The translations under genes and the position numbers were made by a program. Shown here piece by piece: positions 55,687 to 64,000 of a stretch of DNA of 64,000 bases. Below the pieces are notes generated by a model. That model ran no database searches, was not told where the DNA came from, and worked only from the letters and a program-made list of their open reading frames with translations. Source of the DNA: Bartonella sp. HY038 (GTDB lineage Bacteria > Pseudomonadota > Alphaproteobacteria > Rhizobiales > Rhizobiaceae); the NCBI RefSeq assembly GCF_014117425.1, contig NZ_CP059725.1, positions 1-64,000 on the forward strand. The letters are read 5' to 3'. Within the stretch, counting starts at the first letter, position 1; each line of letters begins with the position of its first letter.

Positions 55687-58600
55687 CTAATGGAAATCAC
55701 GAGATTTCGGCAAAATGCGCACCTGTCGTGGATGGCGTGCGCTATTATTATCATTATCAGTGAAGCGCTCGGGCATCTGGGCAAGATTTAACAGCTCGCT
55801 TGTTTGGTCAATAATTTTCTTCGCCACCACATGCACCACGCCTGATGACGCATCACGCTCAACATGACCATGCACCTCGATTAATTTTGCACTCATCACC
55901 TCGCGGCGAAATTGCGCCAAAACTTTTGTCCACACCACGATATTGGCAATGCCGCTTTCGTCCTCAATGGTTAAAAATACCACGCCTTTTGCGCTGCCAG
56001 GTCTTTGCCGCACGGTTACAATGCCGCAAATTTTAACTCTTGTACCATGGTTGCAATTTTGTGTAGCGCTTACACAATCAATAACTTGCCTTTTTGCCAA
56101 ATTGGCTCGCAAAAAACTAACCGGATGGGCTTTTAGCGATAGGCGTGTGGTTTCATAATCGGCAATCACCTGTTCACTTAGTTCCATCACTGGCAATATT
56201 GTTTTTTCTTCCATACCAATATCTTGAGCATTTACTTGTTTAAACAGCGGCAAGGTTTCATCATCGGGTAAGCGCCGCGTTGCCCATAGGCTTTCACGTC
56301 GATCAAGATTGAGCGAGCGGAAACAATCGGCATCGGCTAAAAGATTATAGGCGCGCCGTGGCAGAGCAAGACGGTGATGTATTTCTTCAATGGAATGAAA
56401 GTCACCGTTTTCTTGCCGGTTTTTTGCAATGATTTCTGCCCATTGTCGTGAAAATCCGTTAATTTGCCGAAAGCCCAAACGTACGGGAAAAAAACATTGC
56501 TGGGATTGTTTTGCGTCCTTTTTTTCTAAATGATTATCCCAAAAGGAAAGATTGATATCAATCGGCTTAATCATCACACCATGCTCTCTTGCATCGCGGA
56601 TAATTTGCGCTGGTGCATAAAATCCCATCGGCTGCGAATTTAATAAAGCGCAGGCAAAGACGTCAGGATAATGACATTTTAAAAATGCCGAAACGTAAAC
56701 AAGATGGGCAAAGCTTGCTGCATGACTTTCGGGAAAGCCATATTCGCCAAAGCCTTCAATTTGTTTAAAGCAGTTTTGAGCAAAACCAATATCATAGCCG
56801 CGCTTTACCATGCCGCCAATCATCTTGCCGCCAAGACTGCTTAATTTACCCGTGCGGCGAAAGGTTGCCATGGCGCGGCGTAAATCATTGGCTTCATCAG
56901 GGGAAAATCCAGCGGCATCAATAGCAATACGCATCGCCTGCTCTTGAAAAAGCGGAACCCCAAGAGTTTTATTTAATACTTGTTTTAATTCGTCCTTTGG
57001 GCCAAAAGCCGGATCGGGGGAGGGAAAGGAAACTTGCTCTTGCCCATTGCGGCGGCGTAAATAAGGATGCACCATGTCACCCTGAATGGGGCCGGGGCGG
57101 ACAATGGCTACTTGAATAACCAAATCATAAAAATTTTGTGGCCTAAGGCGCGGCAACATATTTATTTGCGCGCGGCTTTCTACCTGAAAGACGCCGATAG
57201 AGTCGCCTTTTTGGAGCATGGCATATGTTTGTTCATCATTGGCTGGTAAAGTGTAAAGACCATGATTGATGTTATAAAATTGCTTTAACGATAAAAAAGC
57301 CTTACGGATCATAGTTAGCATACCAAGCGACAAAACATCTACTTTCATCAGCTTGATTTCGTCAATATCATCCTTATCCCATTCAATAAAAGTGCGATTT
57401 TCCATGGCGGCAGGGCCAATGGGTACAATTTCATCAAGGCGCTCACGAGATAAAACAAAGCCACCAACATGCTGCGATAAATGGCGCGGAAATCCAATCA
57501 ACTCACCAACAAGTTGCAAGGCAAGGTAAATACGCGGATTATCAGGATCAAGACCAGCTTTTTGTATATGCTCGCCTTTGGCCTCTCCGCCATGCGATCC
57601 CCATATCGTACCGGCAATAGCATTGGATATATCTTCGCCAAGGCTTAAAACTTTACACACGTCTCGAATTGCACTTCGTGCGCGATAGCTGATAACAGTT
57701 GCAACTATGGCTGCTTTTTCTAAACCATAACGGCGGTAAATATATTGCATCACTTCTTCACGCCGCTCATGCTCAAAATCAACATCAATATCGGGCGGTT
57801 CATCGCGTGCTTTTGAGATAAAACGCTCAAACAAGAGATCTATTTCATTAGGATTAACATTGGTGATACCAAGGCAATAGCAGATGGCAGAATTGGCTGC
57901 CGATCCGCGCCCTTGGCATAAAATGCCCTGTTCTTTTGCAAAAGAAACAATATCATAAACAGTTAAAAAATAAGGTGCGTAATTAAGTTCATCAATTAAA
58001 GTAAGTTCTTTTTGAATGATGGCAGTGATTTTATCTGGAATTGCATTTTTATAACGCTCATTTGCGCCTTGCCAAGTAAGATCGCTTAAATAGTTTTGCG
58101 GATCCTTGCCTTGTGGCACTGGCTCATCAGGATAGCTATAGGAAATTTCATCAAGTGAAAAGTGAATGGGAGCAACAAAGTCTTGTTGCGCTAAAAGACT
58201 ATCGGCATAATTGCGGTAAATTCGCTGCAGTTCGATTATCGGCTTCATATGTCTTTCAGCATTTTTAGCAAGCTGATAGCCAGCTTCATCAAGACTTGTA
58301 TGTAAGCAAATTGCAGTAAGAACATCTTGCAATGGTCTGCGCTCGCTACGATGATAAAGAATATCTGTCGTGGCAATGAGCGGAATATTTACCTGTTGGC
58401 TAAGGGTCAGTAATTTGGCCGCCCGCCTTTGATCGCTGCCCATATAGGCCATATCAAGAGCAAGCCAAACTTGCCTTGGTGCAGCATTGACAATTTGCAA
58501 TAATTGGCTTTTTAAAGTTTCAATCTCTTTAATAGTGGGAATGGTTGGTGGTGCAATCGTAATAATTTGGAAAAACCGCGCGCGAAAGCAAAAATCTGCC

Positions 58601-58947
58601 CAGCTAATATGGCACTCCCCTTTGATTTGTGAGCGCATTTTTCCTTCACTTAATAGGCGGCAAAGCTGACCATAGGCTGCACGATCACGCGGATAAACAA
58701 TTAAATCAGGCATATTATCGGTAAATTGTAAGCGGCAACCAACAAAATAGCGAAAATCTGGATTTTCTTGCTGTATTTTACGTGCTGCGGTTAAGCCACG
58801 GATAATGCCGGCAAGACTATTAATATCGGCAAGGCCAATGCCGCTATATCCAAGCTTCGCGGCTTCCTCAATCAACTCATGGGGGTGGGATGCGCCTTGC
58901 AAAAATGAATAATTGCTGCGTGTGACCATTTCAAAAATTGCAACCAT
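55687..58947 (-). CDS. dnaE2: Error-prone DNA polymerase DnaE2 (ImuC)
   Basis: This C-family polymerase performs translesion synthesis in the SOS mutasome. The 1086-residue protein has an N-terminal PHP domain (ASHPHELIEEAAKLGYSGIGLADIN, about 19-44), the polymerase core with GRGSAAN (about 346-352) and the catalytic acidic motif PDIDVDFEHERR (about 383-394), and a C-terminal OB-fold region (KICGIVTVRQRPGSAKGVVFLTIED). It is 19 nt downstream of imuB and shares the SOS promoter of imuA. Confidence 0.96.
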   Translation of the reverse strand: MVAIFEMVTRSNYSFLQGASHPHELIEEAAKLGYSGIGLADINSLAGIIRGLTAARKIQQENPDFRYFVGCRLQFTDNMPDLIVYPRDRAAYGQLCRLLSEGKMRSQIKGECHISWADFCFRARFFQIITIAPPTIPTIKEIETLKSQLLQIVNAAPRQVWLALDMAYMGSDQRRAAKLLTLSQQVNIPLIATTDILYHRSERRPLQDVLTAICLHTSLDEAGYQLAKNAERHMKPIIELQRIYRNYADSLLAQQDFVAPIHFSLDEISYSYPDEPVPQGKDPQNYLSDLTWQGANERYKNAIPDKITAIIQKELTLIDELNYAPYFLTVYDIVSFAKEQGILCQGRGSAANSAICYCLGITNVNPNEIDLLFERFISKARDEPPDIDVDFEHERREEVMQYIYRRYGLEKAAIVATVISYRARSAIRDVCKVLSLGEDISNAIAGTIWGSHGGEAKGEHIQKAGLDPDNPRIYLALQLVGELIGFPRHLSQHVGGFVLSRERLDEIVPIGPAAMENRTFIEWDKDDIDEIKLMKVDVLSLGMLTMIRKAFLSLKQFYNINHGLYTLPANDEQTYAMLQKGDSIGVFQVESRAQINMLPRLRPQNFYDLVIQVAIVRPGPIQGDMVHPYLRRRNGQEQVSFPSPDPAFGPKDELKQVLNKTLGVPLFQEQAMRIAIDAAGFSPDEANDLRRAMATFRRTGKLSSLGGKMIGGMVKRGYDIGFAQNCFKQIEGFGEYGFPESHAASFAHLVYVSAFLKCHYPDVFACALLNSQPMGFYAPAQIIRDAREHGVMIKPIDINLSFWDNHLEKKDAKQSQQCFFPVRLGFRQINGFSRQWAEIIAKNRQENGDFHSIEEIHHRLALPRRAYNLLADADCFRSLNLDRRESLWATRRLPDDETLPLFKQVNAQDIGMEEKTILPVMELSEQVIADYETTRLSLKAHPVSFLRANLAKRQVIDCVSATQNCNHGTRVKICGIVTVRQRPGSAKGVVFLTIEDESGIANIVVWTKVLAQFRREVMSAKLIEVHGHVERDASSGVVHVVAKKIIDQTSELLNLAQMPERFTDNDNNSARHPRQVRILPKSRDFH

Positions 58948-58966
58948 TTTGGGCTACCTTGAATTT

Positions 58967-60535
58967 TTAAGCAAATAGGCCATGCAAAAACCATTTTGGC
59001 GAGGATTTTTCGCTGTAAAGTCCATAGCGAAAAATCCAAAAACGCCGGCCAATTTCATCTTCCACCCGATAATAATCGCGGGTGGATGCAGAATTTTTCC
59101 ACCATTCTGCACCAATACGCTCCGGCCCTTCAGCAAGGCGGATACGGTGTAAAACACGTCGCCAACGAAAAGAGGCAGGTGGGCTATCGGGAACGGCAGC
59201 CACGACATCAATCGGTTGCGGCGGCACAAAAATGCGGCATGGGCGTTCGGCGGCTTCTTGATTTTGAGCAAAAAACATTGCCTCATCAAAATGATCTGTT
59301 TTTACCTTGCCGGCATAAAGCGCGGGTTGCCATGCAAAGGCTTTTTCGGGGATATGGCTTTGGTGAAGCTCAAGGCGTAAAACCCGATCATGTCCTAAAC
59401 GGGTGGAAAGCCTGTCAATAAAGCTAGTAATTTCACTATTATCTTGGGATTTTACAAATAGATTTTGCTCAACGGCAATAATTTTTTCACATTCTAGAGC
59501 TGCAAAAGCAAAAGCATCAAAACCATAACCAATATCTAGTGGCGTTGTCAAAGATGTAAGACGCTCTTTAATCAGCCGCATTAATTGCGCCGCTTCGTTT
59601 AAGGGCTTACTTGTTTCAATGGCAATGATTTGCCGTGCGCCATCAACTCTAAAAAATGCAATATGGATAAGTTTTGCACCTTCACCGCCATCACGCAATT
59701 TTTTACAAAAATTTTGTGCTAGAGGTTCTAATACGACCATCATCTGATCTTCGTTCATCACTGGATCATTAAGGCGACCAATTTTATAGTATAAAGGTTT
59801 AGGCGTAATTGGTGAAATGGGGTGATGTTTCTGCCCATAGAGTAATTGTAATTTAGTAACTGGTACTGCGCCAAACCGGGCATTTAATGCAGCAGGCTTT
59901 AAATTGCGTATTGCACCAATGGTTTTAAAGCCAGCCTTGGTCAAGCCATGATAAATTGCCCCCTCAAGCTCTAAGGCTTTAAGTTGCATTGTATCAAGTG
60001 TAGGAGCTAAATTTTGCTGTTCAACAATTCCACCCTTGCCAAAACGCGCAAAAATACGTGCCGCATGGGGTGTCGTCGTGATGGCGGCTTTGGTTTCAAA
60101 CCCCAAATTTTGATAAAATTCTATAACCCTATCAAGCATATTTTTTGCGCCACCAAAAAGATGATCGCAACCGGTAATATCAAGCATTAAACCAAAGGGA
60201 AGATTATAAGCGATAAGCGGCGTAAAACGCTCAGCCGCTTCGGCTAGCCATTTTAAACAAGCATTATCCTTATGCGGCTCGCTCATTTGTACTTCAAATT
60301 CTGGAAAAATGGCTTTAGCTTCGCTCATGCTTTGGCCAATATAAAGTCCTTTTGCTGCTGCCTGCCGGTTAATAGCAGTGATAACCAGTCCCGATGCCTG
60401 ACGGCTAATTAAAGCCAAGGCATTGTTTTCACTCTTAACTGGCGTGTTTTTTTGCCTTGAACGCATGATGCGATTGGTTGGTAGGTATGGAAAATAAAGG
60501 GCGAGATAAAGTCGGTTCACTAAAGGTTTTGTCAT
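58967..60535 (-). CDS. imuB: ImuB, inactive Y-family polymerase of the SOS mutasome
   Basis: ImuB is a Y-family polymerase relative that bridges DnaE2, ImuA and the sliding clamp. The 522-residue protein opens with LYLALYFPYLPTNR, where active Y-family enzymes have their first catalytic Asp; that residue is missing, as is usual in ImuB. LMLDITGCDHLFGG (about 141-154) is the remaining fold signature. I start at ATG 60535, which keeps the conserved N-terminus; it overlaps the 3' end of imuA by 101 nt. A longer in-frame start at 60649 would lie deep inside imuA. Confidence 0.93.
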   Translation of the reverse strand: MTKPLVNRLYLALYFPYLPTNRIMRSRQKNTPVKSENNALALISRQASGLVITAINRQAAAKGLYIGQSMSEAKAIFPEFEVQMSEPHKDNACLKWLAEAAERFTPLIAYNLPFGLMLDITGCDHLFGGAKNMLDRVIEFYQNLGFETKAAITTTPHAARIFARFGKGGIVEQQNLAPTLDTMQLKALELEGAIYHGLTKAGFKTIGAIRNLKPAALNARFGAVPVTKLQLLYGQKHHPISPITPKPLYYKIGRLNDPVMNEDQMMVVLEPLAQNFCKKLRDGGEGAKLIHIAFFRVDGARQIIAIETSKPLNEAAQLMRLIKERLTSLTTPLDIGYGFDAFAFAALECEKIIAVEQNLFVKSQDNSEITSFIDRLSTRLGHDRVLRLELHQSHIPEKAFAWQPALYAGKVKTDHFDEAMFFAQNQEAAERPCRIFVPPQPIDVVAAVPDSPPASFRWRRVLHRIRLAEGPERIGAEWWKNSASTRDYYRVEDEIGRRFWIFRYGLYSEKSSPKWFLHGLFA

Positions 60536-61289
60536 GAAAGTTCCATTCCATAGACCAATGGCCAATGCCGCCAGAGCGGTTACGAATAAGTTCAACATCA
60601 AAAAAAGGCGCACCGGGTGCCATTGCTCCCGATGAGATTGATTGGCCACTTGCTATGCGCCAACGTGTAAAAGCACTGCTGGTTTTGGGGGCGTTTTTGG
60701 CCATAAGCATGAAAGCTGGAATATTGTTTTTTTCACTGGCGAGATGCAGACGACGGCTGGTGGTAAAATCCAATGCTTTGCAACTATCTGATAGGCTTAA
60801 AACAACACCGCTAATATTTTTTAATTGTAGTGCGTCATCACCAGCTTTTAAAACATCGGTTAAATGGGCGCAGCGGATAAGGATTAATTGCGAAGGGTCA
60901 AGCCCCATAGCAATAATGCCATAGGGATTTAAACCACCATATTCAAACAAAATGCCATCATCTTCAATCCAGATCAGCGGTTGTAAGCTTGGACCTTTAT
61001 TGGCACGTAAAATTAAAGCTAACACAAAACCATAAGCGGCTTGCCAATGCGATGGGGCAGGGACAATTTCATGTAATGATCCACGCAAAATTGGCTTTAT
61101 AATCTCATCTGCCTCACTTAAACCTAAGCAAAAATGGCTAAATTCAACATTATTTAGGCTTTGATGATTATAATTTGTATCAGCTTTATGGGAATGGTCT
61201 ATTTGTTTATTTGATAAAATATGCGCAGCTGGACGGCCTTCCATTTTGGCAATTTGCTGACGCAATTTGTTTAAATTAGCTTGATCCAT
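60435..61289 (-). CDS. imuA: ImuA, RecA/SulA-like subunit of the SOS mutasome
   Basis: ImuA is a RecA-fold protein needed for damage-induced mutagenesis with ImuB and DnaE2. The 284-residue protein shows the family's central hydrophobic strands (AAYGFVLALIL, IIAMGLDPSQLILIRCAHLTDVLKAGDDAL) and a C-terminal GIGHWSMEWNFHDK segment. The Walker A Lys is not apparent. It is the first gene of imuA-imuB-dnaE2, and a perfect alphaproteobacterial SOS box lies 21 bp before its start. Confidence 0.9.
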   Translation of the reverse strand: MDQANLNKLRQQIAKMEGRPAAHILSNKQIDHSHKADTNYNHQSLNNVEFSHFCLGLSEADEIIKPILRGSLHEIVPAPSHWQAAYGFVLALILRANKGPSLQPLIWIEDDGILFEYGGLNPYGIIAMGLDPSQLILIRCAHLTDVLKAGDDALQLKNISGVVLSLSDSCKALDFTTSRRLHLASEKNNIPAFMLMAKNAPKTSSAFTRWRIASGQSISSGAMAPGAPFFDVELIRNRSGGIGHWSMEWNFHDKTFSEPTLSRPLFSIPTNQSHHAFKAKKHAS

Positions 61290-61309
61290 GCTCGACTCAC
61301 ATTTAATAT

Positions 61310-61324
61310 GTTCTTGTTTTGTTC
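61310..61324. promoter_or_regulatory. LexA SOS box (GTTC-N7-GTTC)
   Basis: GTTC at 61310-61313 and GTTC at 61321-61324 are separated by exactly seven bases, the LexA direct-repeat box of alphaproteobacteria. It sits 21 bp upstream of the imuA ATG, where it would block the promoter until DNA damage. Confidence 0.85.
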
Positions 61325-61481
61325 TTTATGCTGGATAAAGCAAAAAGAGTCAAGAATGCAAATGTGATGGCCATTTTATGGTAATGAGTGCATCAGAAAA
61401 ATTAAGAGTTAAATCTATGATATAGTAATTAAAAAACCATATTTCATTTTTTTATTTAGCGGGGTTATCTGTTTGATATTT

Positions 61482-61982
61482 TTAATGTAGATATAAAGGT
61501 AGAAATATTAAAGCTGCAATATAAAGACCCAAGCCAAATGATAAATGCGCATTTAAACTTTTAACACGAGCTATAAAAGGTTGCGGGGTTTTATTGGCTG
61601 CAAAGCCAAAACCAAATGCTGGTTGCATGATAAAAAAAGGCATGACTGTACTTATCAAGCCCATGACTAAAGCAGGCCAAAGGCTTGGGTGTTGTAGCCA
61701 GTTTTTACCAGTAAAATAGATTAAAATTGCTGCAAAAATAATGCCTATAAGATAATGAGAAAACCATCCTAATATTTTTTCACCCGCGATCGGTTGGCTT
61801 TTAAAAATATTATTGTGGCTTAATTGGCCGTGGCGCATATGACCAATTAAGCGGCCAACTAAACGATAATCAAGAGATGAAATGGCAAATATTTTTTGTA
61901 AAATTAATGCCCATAAATCCATAATCAATGTTGCTCCGATGCCAATAATTATGATTGAAAAAAATAAATCAAAGTCATTCAT
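61482..61982 (-). CDS. DUF2938-like integral membrane protein
   Basis: The 166-residue protein has about four membrane helices (near 3-25, 75-95, 100-125 and 140-160) and a loop with RLVGRLIGHMRHGQL, a pattern of the DUF2938 family. I start at ATG 61982 because AAGGGGGC lies upstream; an in-frame ATG at 62003 would place that ribosome site in the gene. Function is unknown. It is divergent from an ArsR-rhodanese regulator, with a palindrome at its promoter, so it is a likely target of that regulator and may concern sulfur or metal stress. Confidence 0.75.
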   Translation of the reverse strand: MNDFDLFFSIIIIGIGATLIMDLWALILQKIFAISSLDYRLVGRLIGHMRHGQLSHNNIFKSQPIAGEKILGWFSHYLIGIIFAAILIYFTGKNWLQHPSLWPALVMGLISTVMPFFIMQPAFGFGFAANKTPQPFIARVKSLNAHLSFGLGLYIAALIFLPLYLH

Positions 61983-61995
61983 AAATATTGCCCCC

Positions 61996-62027
61996 TTAAT
62001 CATTCAATCAATAAATTGAATGATTAA
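61996..62027. promoter_or_regulatory. Perfect 13-bp palindrome, likely ArsR-family operator
   Basis: TTAATCATTCAAT (61996-62008) and ATTGAATGATTAA (62015-62027) are perfect arms with a 6-nt spacer. It directly precedes the DUF2938-like gene and lies about 135 bp from the ArsR-rhodanese start. ArsR-family repressors bind AT-rich dyads with ATTCAA/TTGAAT half-sites of this kind. Confidence 0.7.
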
Positions 62028-62161
62028 TTTATGGTAATGACAATGTCAATAAAATATTATATAGGGTGCTAAAGGTGTATTGTTTGGTTTTTCAAAAATT
62101 GTGTGACAGAGGCAAACAAGAATTCATATAATTATTTTATTGTTTAAATGAAGAACTCATC

Positions 62162-62812
62162 ATGACACAAATTGAGCGTGTATATATGGAAAAAATGGCT
62201 GATATTGCAAAAACTTTAGGGCATAGCCATCGCTTAAGTTTATTGAACCATATTGCTCAAGCAGAACGCTCCGTTGAGGTTTTGGCAGAGCTTTGCCATT
62301 TGTCGATTGCCAATACATCGCAGCATTTACAACATTTGCGTCGAGCTGGTTTTGTTCAAACGCGCCGCGAGGGTAAAAATATTCATTACCGTTTAGGCGA
62401 GGGACCAATAATTGGCCTTTTATTGTCTCTACGTGATTATGTTGAGTTCCAGCAAGTGGCTATGCAGCAAGTTATCAATGATAGTATCAGTAAACTTGCT
62501 AAGTTAGAAGCTGTTTCGATTGAACAATTATTGGCGGATATGCATGATCAAAGTATCGTGGTTTTGGATGTGCGCTCACATGAAGAGTATACAAGCGGCC
62601 ATTTGATTGGCGCGATCAATATTCCAACGGCTGAACTAGGTCAACGCTTATCAGAATTACCGCTTAAGAGTTATATTGTCGCTTATTGTCGTGGGCCTTA
62701 TTGTGTTTTATCGACTGAGGCAGTGCGTATGCTCAATTCTAAGGGATATAAGGCGAAGCGTTTAGCTGCTGGATTTCCCGAATGGAAAGCAGCAGGCTTA
62801 CCCATAGGATAA
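62162..62812 (+). CDS. ArsR-family regulator fused to a rhodanese domain
   Basis: The 216-residue protein joins an N-terminal winged HTH (about 10-85; LSIANTSQHLQHLRRAGFVQTRREGKNIHYRL) to a C-terminal rhodanese domain (about 120-216). The rhodanese active site is the six-residue loop CRGPYC (about 179-184), and VLDVRSHEEYTSGHLIGAINIP is the usual preceding segment. The metal-binding ELCVCD motif of classic ArsR is reduced to a single Cys (AELCHLS). A sulfide, persulfide or thiol signal is therefore more likely than arsenic. It is divergent from a membrane protein gene. Confidence 0.9.
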   Translation: MTQIERVYMEKMADIAKTLGHSHRLSLLNHIAQAERSVEVLAELCHLSIANTSQHLQHLRRAGFVQTRREGKNIHYRLGEGPIIGLLLSLRDYVEFQQVAMQQVINDSISKLAKLEAVSIEQLLADMHDQSIVVLDVRSHEEYTSGHLIGAINIPTAELGQRLSELPLKSYIVAYCRGPYCVLSTEAVRMLNSKGYKAKRLAAGFPEWKAAGLPIG

Positions 62813-62953
62813 AATATTTCATAAAATTATTGAATGTTTCTGGTTGAGTGCAATTAATAATTTGGTGATCAAACCCGGATAGAGTTTTTATGCTTAAAAA
62901 GAATTAATACTCAAGAGAGAATTAAAATTTTAAACCTAAATTGAAGAATGAAC

Positions 62954-64000
62954 TTAACGCAATAAGCGTGAGACAAGTTGCGCGGTATAATCAACCATCG
63001 GCACAATGCGCGCATAATTAAGGCGTGTTGGGCCAATAACGCCTAAAGCACCAATGACCTTTTCATTGCTATCACGAAAAGGCGCAACCACCACCGATGA
63101 ACCAGACAAGGAAAATAATTTATTTTCAGATCCGATAAAAATACGCACGCCCGATGCTTCCTCGGCAAGGTCAAGCAATTGCACCATGCCATCGCGGGTT
63201 TCCAAATCATCAAACAAATTGCGTAAACGCTCGATATCTTCCTTGGCGTGAATATCTTCTAATAAATTTGCGCGGCCGCGCACAATAAGGCGCGCTGGCA
63301 TATCAGCACTGACGCCGCCCCAAACGGCAAGGCCATTATCGACCAATTGTTGGGAAAGCGTATCGAGATTGGCACGTGTTTCATCACGTTCACGGGCAAT
63401 ATCATCACGCACTTCGTTTAAGCTTCGTCCCTTAATGTGGGCATTAAGGTAATTACTGGCTTCCGCTAATTGTGAATGGGTAACGCCTTCTGGCAATTCT
63501 ACGATGCGGTTTTCAACTTCGCCATTTTGATTAACCAGTACAACTAAAGCGCGGCGCGGATCAAGGCGCACGAATTCAATATGCTTTAATGATCCATCGG
63601 ATTTAGTTGCTAAAACAAGCCCCGCACCGCGCGATAGACCAGAAAGCACTTGGCTTGCCTCGGTTAAAAATTGTTCAACTGACTGGCTGGAACCCGCAGC
63701 ATGCACTTGCTCTTCAATCTGTTTGCGTTCATTAGCCGGTAAATCACCAACCTCCATAAAAGCATCAACAAAAAAACGTAAGCCAAGCTCGGTTGGCATG
63801 CGACCGGCGGAAATATGCGGCGCATAAATAAGACCCGATTGTTCCAAATCGCTCATAACATTGCGAATAGTAGCAGGCGATAAAGACGATGTTAAATTGC
63901 GGGATAAATTACGTGAGCCTACCGGTTCGCCATCGGTTAAATAGCTTTCAACAATGCGGCGAAAAATCTCGCGAGAGCGCTCATCCATTTCACCCAATCC
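62954..64000 (-). CDS. hrcA: Heat-inducible transcription repressor HrcA, 5' end cut by window edge
   Basis: HrcA represses groESL and dnaK-type operons by binding CIRCE elements. The visible 347 residues include the N-terminal winged helix ([29 protein letters not shown], and [18 protein letters not shown]) and the GAF-like and inserted domains. The open frame runs off the right edge; known relatives have about ten more N-terminal residues, so the true start is probably beyond 64000. No CIRCE element is visible inside the window. Confidence 0.95.
   Translation of the reverse strand, partial: GLGEMDERSREIFRRIVESYLTDGEPVGSRNLSRNLTSSLSPATIRNVMSDLEQSGLIYAPHISAGRMPTELGLRFFVDAFMEVGDLPANERKQIEEQVHAAGSSQSVEQFLTEASQVLSGLSRGAGLVLATKSDGSLKHIEFVRLDPRRALVVLVNQNGEVENRIVELPEGVTHSQLAEASNYLNAHIKGRSLNEVRDDIARERDETRANLDTLSQQLVDNGLAVWGGVSADMPARLIVRGRANLLEDIHAKEDIERLRNLFDDLETRDGMVQLLDLAEEASGVRIFIGSENKLFSLSGSSVVVAPFRDSNEKVIGALGVIGPTRLNYARIVPMVDYTAQLVSRLLR

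Noticed and set aside
1-64000. CRISPR arrays, insertion sequences, prophage or integrated islands
   Set aside because: I saw no regularly spaced repeat array, transposase, integrase or terminal inverted repeats. The tRNA-Arg is intact and has no integrase next to it.

Overview
The window looks like part of the main chromosome of a low-GC member of the Hyphomicrobiales (Brucellaceae/Bartonellaceae neighbourhood). The clues are an alphaproteobacterial DnaA, Omp2b-type porin, HrcA and ImuA-ImuB-DnaE2 cassette, an alphaproteobacterial SOS box (GTTC-N7-GTTC), and clustered GANTC sites of the kind methylated by CcrM. Base composition is clearly AT-rich with long AT-rich spacers. I cannot name the species. 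There is no insertion sequence, prophage or CRISPR array that I can see.

Layout. 0-4.3 kb: dnaA with an upstream region holding two facing DnaA boxes and four GANTC sites, then prfA-prmC on the opposite strand. 4.6-8.4 kb: a small Cys-containing exported or membrane protein, a CueO/CopA-like multicopper oxidase, and an ABC-F ATPase. 8.6-15.3 kb: a tightly coupled four-gene operon with a MoxR AAA+ ATPase, a small unknown protein, a vWA-like plus beta-propeller protein, and a giant membrane-anchored solenoid plus beta-propeller protein. This matches the computationally defined MoxR-vWA-beta-propeller ternary systems and is the most interesting locus here. 15.5-19.6 kb: carboxymuconolactone-decarboxylase-like protein, PQQ glucose dehydrogenase, acidic TPR protein.

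20-30.2 kb is a nitrogen-compound catabolic block: gamma-glutamylpolyamine synthetase (puuA-like), its FAD oxidoreductase (puuB-like), a glutamine amidotransferase, GntR and Lrp/AsnC regulators, dimethylarginine dimethylaminohydrolase, and a four-gene polar amino acid ABC importer. Its spacers carry regularly spaced repeat motifs that look like regulator sites. 30.3-34.3 kb: IclR regulator, MFS permease and an acetolactate-synthase-like TPP enzyme. 34.6-36.8 kb: fba and fbp (gluconeogenesis). 37-38.1 kb: a histone-deacetylase-family acetylpolyamine amidohydrolase, which may connect with the polyamine block. 38.2-45 kb: RND efflux pump (permease plus adaptor), orphan sensor kinase. 45.1 kb: tRNA-Arg(ACG).

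45.5-55.4 kb: MDR oxidoreductase, small secreted protein, dual-specificity phosphatase, Fbp-type (probably ferric) ABC importer, porin, and a periplasmic histidine acid phosphatase. 55.7-61.3 kb: the SOS mutagenesis cassette imuA-imuB-dnaE2 with a perfect SOS box at its promoter. 61.5-62.8 kb: a divergent DUF2938-like membrane protein and an ArsR-rhodanese fusion regulator, separated by a perfect 13-bp palindrome. 62.9 kb to the right edge: hrcA, whose start lies outside the window.
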